Of a DNA stretch of 11,637 nucleotides, positions 8,210 through 11,637 are shown one piece after another. This stretch comes from Alphaproteobacteria bacterium (GTDB taxonomy: Bacteria; Pseudomonadota; Alphaproteobacteria; SP197), in NCBI GenBank assembly GCA_022822575.1, contig JAJEBJ010000106.1:1-11637 (forward strand). Direction: 5' to 3'. The translations under genes were made by a program, and so were the position numbers. Under the pieces are notes generated by a model. That model ran no database searches and was not told where the DNA came from. It saw only the letters and a list, made by a program, of their open reading frames with translations. Position 1 is the first letter of the stretch, and every line of letters begins with the position of its first letter.

Positions 8210-8647
8210 TCAGCCGTTTTCCCTTAGCCAGGCGGCAAGTCCTTTCATGCCGTCGCGGTAGATGAGATCGCCGACGATCGATTCCAGTTTGGCCTCGTCC
8301 TCCCTGGCGCAATCGAAAGTTCCTTCCCAGATGCCCAGTGTCCAGTTGCCTTCCGTGATCGGGACGAAACTGTGGGTGGAGAGGTAGTTGGTGCAGGGCA
8401 AGGGCCCCTCGATGATGTCGTAGGTGTAGCAATGGTCGACGTCGGAGTGCGCCAGGAGTGTTTCGCGAAAGATGGTGCCATCGGCGATGTCGAGATGTCG
8501 AACTGACCCCACCGAGGTCGATGTTCCGGTCTCCATTCGGGCAGCCGTGACGGCCGGGTTCCACGCGCCCACACTGTCGAACTCCCTGACGGCTGCCCAT
8601 GTTCTGTCGATGGGAGCCTCGATGATGATGCTGCGGTAAACGTTCAT
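8210..8647 (-). CDS. SRPBCC (START-like / polyketide cyclase 2) family protein
   Basis: A 145-residue protein of the SRPBCC/Bet v1-like fold, which forms a hydrophobic ligand cavity. The family look is clear: a first strand with the APIDRTWAAVREFDSVGAWNP segment (11-31, holding the usual W-x2-V helix and WNP turn), GSVRHL (47-52), then alternating beta strands and a long C-terminal helix (about 116-143) ending AAWLRENG. No catalytic residues can be named for this family from sequence. The ATG follows the TAA of the MttB gene directly (TAAATG). A GGAG at 8656-8659 on the complement lies 8 nt upstream, a good ribosome site inside the MttB 3' end. It is the second gene of the operon. It might bind a small hydrophobic ligand or intermediate, but its role here is unknown. 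Confidence 0.88.
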   Translation of the reverse strand: MNVYRSIIIEAPIDRTWAAVREFDSVGAWNPAVTAARMETGTSTSVGSVRHLDIADGTIFRETLLAHSDVDHCYTYDIIEGPLPCTNYLSTHSFVPITEGNWTLGIWEGTFDCAREDEAKLESIVGDLIYRDGMKGLAAWLRENG

Positions 8648-10177
8648 TTACTCGTCTCCAATTCCTGGAAGTTTGATGGAGAAGCGCGAGCGGATGGCCT
8701 GCTCCGCCGTTGCTTCGAGGTGAGCCGGCTCCGAAGCGCCGACGATCCGGGCGACTCGAGCCCTTGCCCTCTCCCAGACCGATACAGGACCGGATTCGAG
8801 CCAATCGTGAACGCTGCGCCTGTCGCCCAGGCAGGGATAGACATACTCGCTCTTCATGAGCGCCAGCGTCTGTGGCTCGCCAAGGTAGTGGCCATCACCG
8901 CAGACGACACGCTCCATGGCGTCGAGATCGATGGAATCCGGTGTGACATCAACGCCGCGAACCGAACGCAGGATGGCGCCCAGCATCTCGTCATCGATGA
9001 CAAGGGCCTCAGGCGAGGCCACCGTGATGGATCCCAGCATGCCGACGGAAAGGTTGATCATGTCGGCTCCCGCGTGAGCCGTCAGAGTGATGGTGTAGGC
9101 CTTCTCGTACCCGGCCTGGACGTCCATTTCCTTGGAGTCGGTCATGCCGGCGGCAACGGTGGAGGGGAGCTGAAGGTGGCGCAGGAGCTGAGCCGCTGCG
9201 GCATTCGCTATGGCCGATTCGCCGCCTCCGCCACTCATCGCGCCGGTTCTGAGATCGGATATGAACGGCATGAAGGCATGGATGGCGGCATGGCCGGGCT
9301 TGAGGAGATCCACCACCATGAGGCCGGCGAGAGTCTCGGCAAGGCCCTGGGCGAGGGCACCGGCGAGCGTGACGGGGCTGGTGGCGCCCGCCTGACCCGC
9401 CGAACATGTTTGCACCGGCATGCCTTCGGTTATGGCGGCACGCATGGTGTCGACACCATCCGGTGCATAGCGAAGAGGTGAGACGGCATGCACCACGACA
9501 GCCATGCAGAACGGTTGCCGGCAAAAGCCGCCCTCGGCTCCAAGCGCGTGGTCGAACATGGACACCACCGGAGCGACGTGCCTGGCATGGGCAAACGACG
9601 TACCGATCGGCTTGCTCGTTCCGGCGAGGCAGGCGTAGGCGGTGTTGATGTCGAGTTCGAAGGTGTCGGAGATGTCCCGTGCCACCAGGGGGCGGATGCC
9701 GTAGTGCACGTTGGGGCACGCATCGACCACCCTCATGATGAAAAAGAGATCACGAAGCGTGGAGGGGCGATAGCGTCGCGTTGCGGCATCGAGGATATCG
9801 ATGGCAGCACCACCGGTGCCGGTATGGACAAGACCGTTGCCGACGTCGATTCCCCGGTCCTCGACAAAGCCCGGTACCGCCACGCTCTTCGCCGCCCGCG
9901 CCAACGCCTTCTCGACCCTGATGCGCGGGAAGAGAATGCGGCCGTCCTCGCGCTGCCTGGCGCCATCGTCGAGTGCCGACCGCATGAACCAGTCCGGCGC
10001 CGATGCCATGCCGATTCGTTCAAGAATGGAAAAGGCGTTGTCGATGATCGTGTCGCGGGAGGTGTCATCGAGCGGCGAGAACCGACCACCCCACTCCCGT
10101 CGGGGAGCGGATGCCGGGAGACTGGTCGATCTTCGGGATTTCGACCGTGCCACCCTCTGATTGCGGGAGCGGCTCAT
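8648..10177 (-). CDS. MttB family (trimethylamine methyltransferase-like) protein, non-pyrrolysine
   Basis: A 509-residue protein of the MttB superfamily. The Arg/Ser-rich N-terminus (1-30) leads into the IIDNAFSILERIG helix (44-56). HTGTGGAA (118-125) and YRPSTLRDLF (136-145) mark the start of the TIM-barrel core. GHAAIHAF (295-302), GMTDSKEMDVQAGYEK (344-359) and MINLSVGMLG (373-382) follow. The C-terminus has GDGHYLGEPQT (427-437) and the typical DWLESG...ERAR segment (458-472). The frame is uninterrupted, with no in-frame amber, so it is not a pyrrolysine enzyme. Characterised non-Pyl relatives (MtgB, MtpB, MtcB, MtyB) demethylate glycine betaine, proline betaine, carnitine or butyrobetaine onto a corrinoid protein. 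No corrinoid protein gene is in the window. ATG 10177 has no recognisable Shine-Dalgarno. It is the first gene of the operon. Family is firm; substrate is unknown. Confidence 0.93.
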   Translation of the reverse strand: MSRSRNQRVARSKSRRSTSLPASAPRREWGGRFSPLDDTSRDTIIDNAFSILERIGMASAPDWFMRSALDDGARQREDGRILFPRIRVEKALARAAKSVAVPGFVEDRGIDVGNGLVHTGTGGAAIDILDAATRRYRPSTLRDLFFIMRVVDACPNVHYGIRPLVARDISDTFELDINTAYACLAGTSKPIGTSFAHARHVAPVVSMFDHALGAEGGFCRQPFCMAVVVHAVSPLRYAPDGVDTMRAAITEGMPVQTCSAGQAGATSPVTLAGALAQGLAETLAGLMVVDLLKPGHAAIHAFMPFISDLRTGAMSGGGGESAIANAAAAQLLRHLQLPSTVAAGMTDSKEMDVQAGYEKAYTITLTAHAGADMINLSVGMLGSITVASPEALVIDDEMLGAILRSVRGVDVTPDSIDLDAMERVVCGDGHYLGEPQTLALMKSEYVYPCLGDRRSVHDWLESGPVSVWERARARVARIVGASEPAHLEATAEQAIRSRFSIKLPGIGDE

Positions 10178-10182
10178 GCACG

Positions 10183-10212
10183 ATTGTTGTCACGCCCCGG
10201 GTGCAGGTTCAA
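10183..10212 (-). promoter_or_regulatory. Possible sigma70-like promoter overlapping the MttB start
   Basis: On the minus strand, TTGAAC (10212-10207) and AACAAT (10188-10183) are 18 nt apart, each matching four of six consensus bases. Transcription would begin at about 10177-10175, on the ATG itself, giving a leaderless or nearly leaderless mRNA. This would fit the missing Shine-Dalgarno. Weak evidence from pattern only. Confidence 0.2.
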
Positions 10213-10263
10213 TTCCGAAAGTGGGTGAGTCTCCCTTGCACTCATCCGGGATGTCCGATCGAA

Positions 10264-10283
10264 ACACATTGTGTCGCATTGCG
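10264..10283. promoter_or_regulatory. Candidate operator: ACACATTGTGT palindrome plus phased CATTGYG repeats
   Basis: ACACA-T-TGTGT (10264-10274) is a perfect 5+5 inverted repeat. CATTGTG (10267-10273) and CATTGCG (10277-10283) form a direct repeat exactly 10 bp apart, one helical turn. The site is about 90 bp upstream of the MttB ATG, inside the divergent region, a fitting place for a regulator. No regulator gene is in the window, and binding is inferred only. Confidence 0.3.
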
Positions 10284-10414
10284 GCCACAGGACGGTGTGA
10301 GCAGCGCACTTCAAAGTTGTCGAATGGCGCTTTCGACGGGAACCTGCGGGTCGGTTTCTTCGACGTGCGCCTGGCGAGGCGAAACGACAAACTGGTGTTC
10401 GGGTTGCTCATCGT

Positions 10415-10437
10415 CCACCCATCGGGAAGTCGGGTGG
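10415..10437. other. GC-rich hairpin in the divergent region
   Basis: CCACCC (10415-10420) pairs with GGGTGG (10432-10437) around an 11-nt loop, extendable by a T-G wobble. No T-run flanks it on either strand, so it is not an evident terminator. It could be an operator half-site pair or a leader structure. Confidence 0.25.
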
Positions 10438-10468
10438 GGGATCTCCGAATCGTGATCATCGCACCCTG

Positions 10469-10496
10469 TTGCTGCTGGTGGTTCCCGAGATAGAGT
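10469..10496 (+). promoter_or_regulatory. Weak candidate promoter for the EamA transporter
   Basis: TTGCTG (10469-10474) and TAGAGT (10491-10496) are 16 nt apart, with three and four of six bases matching the sigma70 consensus. It would leave a leader of roughly 65 nt before ATG 10570. Low confidence. Confidence 0.2.
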
Positions 10497-10569
10497 GGTT
10501 TGCGCCACCCACGGGATGAGAGCTCGGCTGTCTTCCTGGCGACGGAACGACAGTGAAGAGTGCATCACC

Positions 10570-11460
10570 ATGGGTCGACAATTGTGGCTGATAGGCTGCC
10601 TGCTCTTTATTGGTATCTCCTGGGGCGTGGTGCCAAGTCTGGCGCGGCTGGCCACGAGCGAGGGGGCGGATACTCTCAATGCAACGTTCCTGCAGTCCCT
10701 GGCCGGAGGTCTTGTCCTGCTGGCCCTGACGCTTGTGCGCGGCAAGCGGTTGCACCTGACATGGCGTCACATGTGGTTCTACACGGTGTGCGGTTTCACC
10801 GGGACCACGATCCCGACGGCCATCATCTTCGCTGCTTCTCCCGAAGTCGGGGCCGGCATGATCGCCATCGTGATCGCGCTTGCACCCATCCTCACCTATT
10901 TCGGCGCTCTCGTTCTCGGTTTCGAGCCGCACAGCTTCTGGCGTCTTGCCGGAATTGTCCTGGGCTTTGCCGCCGTGTTTCTCATCGTTCTTCCGGATCT
11001 CGAAGTCGGGCTGAAGTCCCTGACCGCATGGCTCCTCATCTCCTTGTTCATTCCCACTTGCTACGCCATTGAAAGTCTGATCATTGCACTCAGACGACCA
11101 CCGGAAGGCGATGCCATGATGCTGGTGGCGGGCATGCTGCTTTCCAGCGCGCTGGTGTTGCTGCCTGTGGTGCTCCTAGGCGGTGCGGCGGATGAACTCG
11201 TGCCCGGGTGGGACACGGCGTCCGTGGCCGTGGGCAGCATTGCCATCATCAACGTGACCGCCTACGTGATCTTTCTCTACCTGATCTCTGCGGCGGGCCC
11301 GATATTCGCGACGTTCGCCGGTTACCTCAACATGGTGTCAGGCGTCTTCTGGGGCATCGTCCTCTGGCAAGAGAGCCACTCGCCGTGGGTCTGGGGAGCG
11401 GTCGTCCTTCTGGTCGTTGCGATGTACCTTGTCACGGAACGCAGAACTGCGAAGACGTGA
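10570..11460 (+). CDS. EamA/DMT family transporter, 10 transmembrane segments
   Basis: A 296-residue inner-membrane protein of the drug/metabolite transporter superfamily with two EamA repeats (about 8-141 and 153-288). Hydrophobic segments run at about 6-24, 39-56, 69-90, 95-116, 123-142, 150-172, 181-203, 218-239, 243-263 and 270-288, giving ten helices. The first repeat ends with a typical APILTYFGALVLGFEP stretch (105-120). The second has GYLNMVSGVFWGIVLWQE (251-268). The tail is short and basic (ERRTAKT), probably cytosolic. I chose ATG 10570 because MGRQLWLIG leads directly into helix 1 and GAAGAG (10555-10560) lies 9 nt upstream. An upstream in-frame ATG at 10495 would add 25 hydrophilic residues. 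Substrate is unknown. The divergent arrangement with the MttB operon suggests shared control and movement of an amine, amino acid or pathway product (inference). Confidence 0.92.
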   Translation: MGRQLWLIGCLLFIGISWGVVPSLARLATSEGADTLNATFLQSLAGGLVLLALTLVRGKRLHLTWRHMWFYTVCGFTGTTIPTAIIFAASPEVGAGMIAIVIALAPILTYFGALVLGFEPHSFWRLAGIVLGFAAVFLIVLPDLEVGLKSLTAWLLISLFIPTCYAIESLIIALRRPPEGDAMMLVAGMLLSSALVLLPVVLLGGAADELVPGWDTASVAVGSIAIINVTAYVIFLYLISAAGPIFATFAGYLNMVSGVFWGIVLWQESHSPWVWGAVVLLVVAMYLVTERRTAKT

Positions 11461-11612
11461 CCGGCATCCGGCAGCTCAAGGGCACATGTTCGTAGAGGAC
11501 AGCCGAGCCTGAACGGAACCTCCGAAAGGCACAACCGGCCGTGGCTGCATTCCACGAGTTGAAGGTCCTTGTGGCGGTTGGAACTCGTAACTGGTACAAG
11601 GGCAGGGGGAGC

Positions 11613-11637
11613 ATGGGTGATGGCATGAGTCGCAAGC
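11613..11637 (+). CDS. Possible 5' end of a further gene (cut by the window edge)
   Basis: ATG 11613 follows a purine-rich GGGCAGGGGGA (11600-11610), and a second in-frame ATG lies at 11625 (MGDGMSRK...). Only eight codons are visible, so neither reality nor family can be judged. Between the transporter stop (11460) and this point I see no gene and no T-tailed terminator, only a 7-bp inverted repeat, ACGAGTT (11554-11560) with AACTCGT (11582-11588). Confidence 0.2.

Larger units (their letters stand above)
10178..10569. other. Divergent intergenic control region (392 bp)
   Basis: This gap separates the start of the minus-strand MttB operon from the plus-strand EamA transporter. It has no credible gene: the open frames across it lack family features and good ribosome sites. 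It holds an 11-bp palindrome, a 10-bp-phased pair of CATTGYG repeats, a hairpin and two weak sigma70-like promoters, listed separately. I looked for cobalamin and SAM riboswitch boxes and saw none that match. Confidence 0.6.

Noticed and set aside
7800..8804. 334-codon minus-strand frame spanning three genes of the operon
   Set aside because: It crosses the ends of the racemase, SRPBCC and MttB genes in another frame. Its sequence is low-quality, Arg/His-rich, and has no motif.
8720..9481. Plus-strand open frame of 253 codons inside the MttB gene
   Set aside because: It is antisense to conserved MttB motifs, is Gly/His/Arg-rich, and resembles no family.
8648..10177. Pyrrolysine-containing MttB
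   Set aside because: There is no in-frame TAG within the gene; the frame is continuous from ATG to TAA.
10206..10216. GGTTCAATTCC, resembling a tRNA T-loop
   Set aside because: The flanking bases do not form a T-stem, and no anticodon or acceptor stem can be built upstream.
10178..10569. Cobalamin or SAM riboswitch before the MttB operon
   Set aside because: GCCACAGG occurs, but not the GCCACTG B12 box with its surrounding helices, and no SAM aptamer core is visible.
10522..11508. 11-bp inverted repeat GCTCGGCTGTC (10522-10532) / GACAGCCGAGC (11498-11508) flanking the transporter
   Set aside because: Repeats of this length are expected by chance several times in a window this size. There is no transposase or target duplication.

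Overview
The window is high-GC bacterial DNA with densely packed genes and strongly G/C-biased third codon positions. The gene families point to an alphaproteobacterium (Rhodobacterales, Rhizobiales or Rhodospirillales-like): a dimethylglycine-dehydrogenase-type FAD/GcvT fusion, a non-pyrrolysine MttB-family methyltransferase, a Rieske oxygenase resembling quaternary-amine demethylases, and a 3-hydroxyisobutyrate-dehydrogenase-like enzyme. The taxonomic assignment is inference. I see no rRNA, tRNA, CRISPR array, insertion sequence or phage gene.

Layout. On the plus strand from the left are an isopenicillin-N-synthase-type 2-oxoglutarate/Fe(II) dioxygenase (101-1084) and, 11 bp later, a Rieske ring-hydroxylating-type oxygenase alpha subunit (1096-2217). 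After a 104-bp gap with a small hairpin comes a 618-codon protein whose C-terminal part resembles the N-terminal accessory domain of XPB-type helicases (2322-4178). A beta-hydroxyacid dehydrogenase with a textbook ribosome binding site follows (4221-5093). It ends 2 bp from the end of a minus-strand operon that runs from 10177 back to 5096 in the order MttB-family methyltransferase, SRPBCC protein, Asp/Glu-racemase/maleate-isomerase-like protein, DMGDH-like FAD/GcvT protein. The junctions in this operon are extremely tight (TAA-ATG, TGA-ATG, then a 3-nt gap). A 392-bp divergent control region (10178-10569) separates it from a plus-strand EamA-type transporter (10570-11460). The last 177 bp hold no complete gene, but a possible next start lies at 11613.

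How they may work together (inference). The theme is catabolism of methylated quaternary or tertiary amines such as glycine betaine, proline betaine or related compounds. The first N-methyl could be removed oxidatively by the Rieske enzyme or by methyl transfer through the MttB homologue. The DMGDH-like enzyme would then oxidise further N-methyl groups and pass the one-carbon unit to tetrahydrofolate through its GcvT half. The transporter may move substrate or product. No Rieske reductase, corrinoid protein, corrinoid:folate methyltransferase or regulator is present, so those partners must be elsewhere. The most unusual points are the coexistence of two demethylation chemistries, a racemase-fold enzyme without the catalytic cysteines of characterised relatives, and an XPB-N-like protein with no helicase motor.
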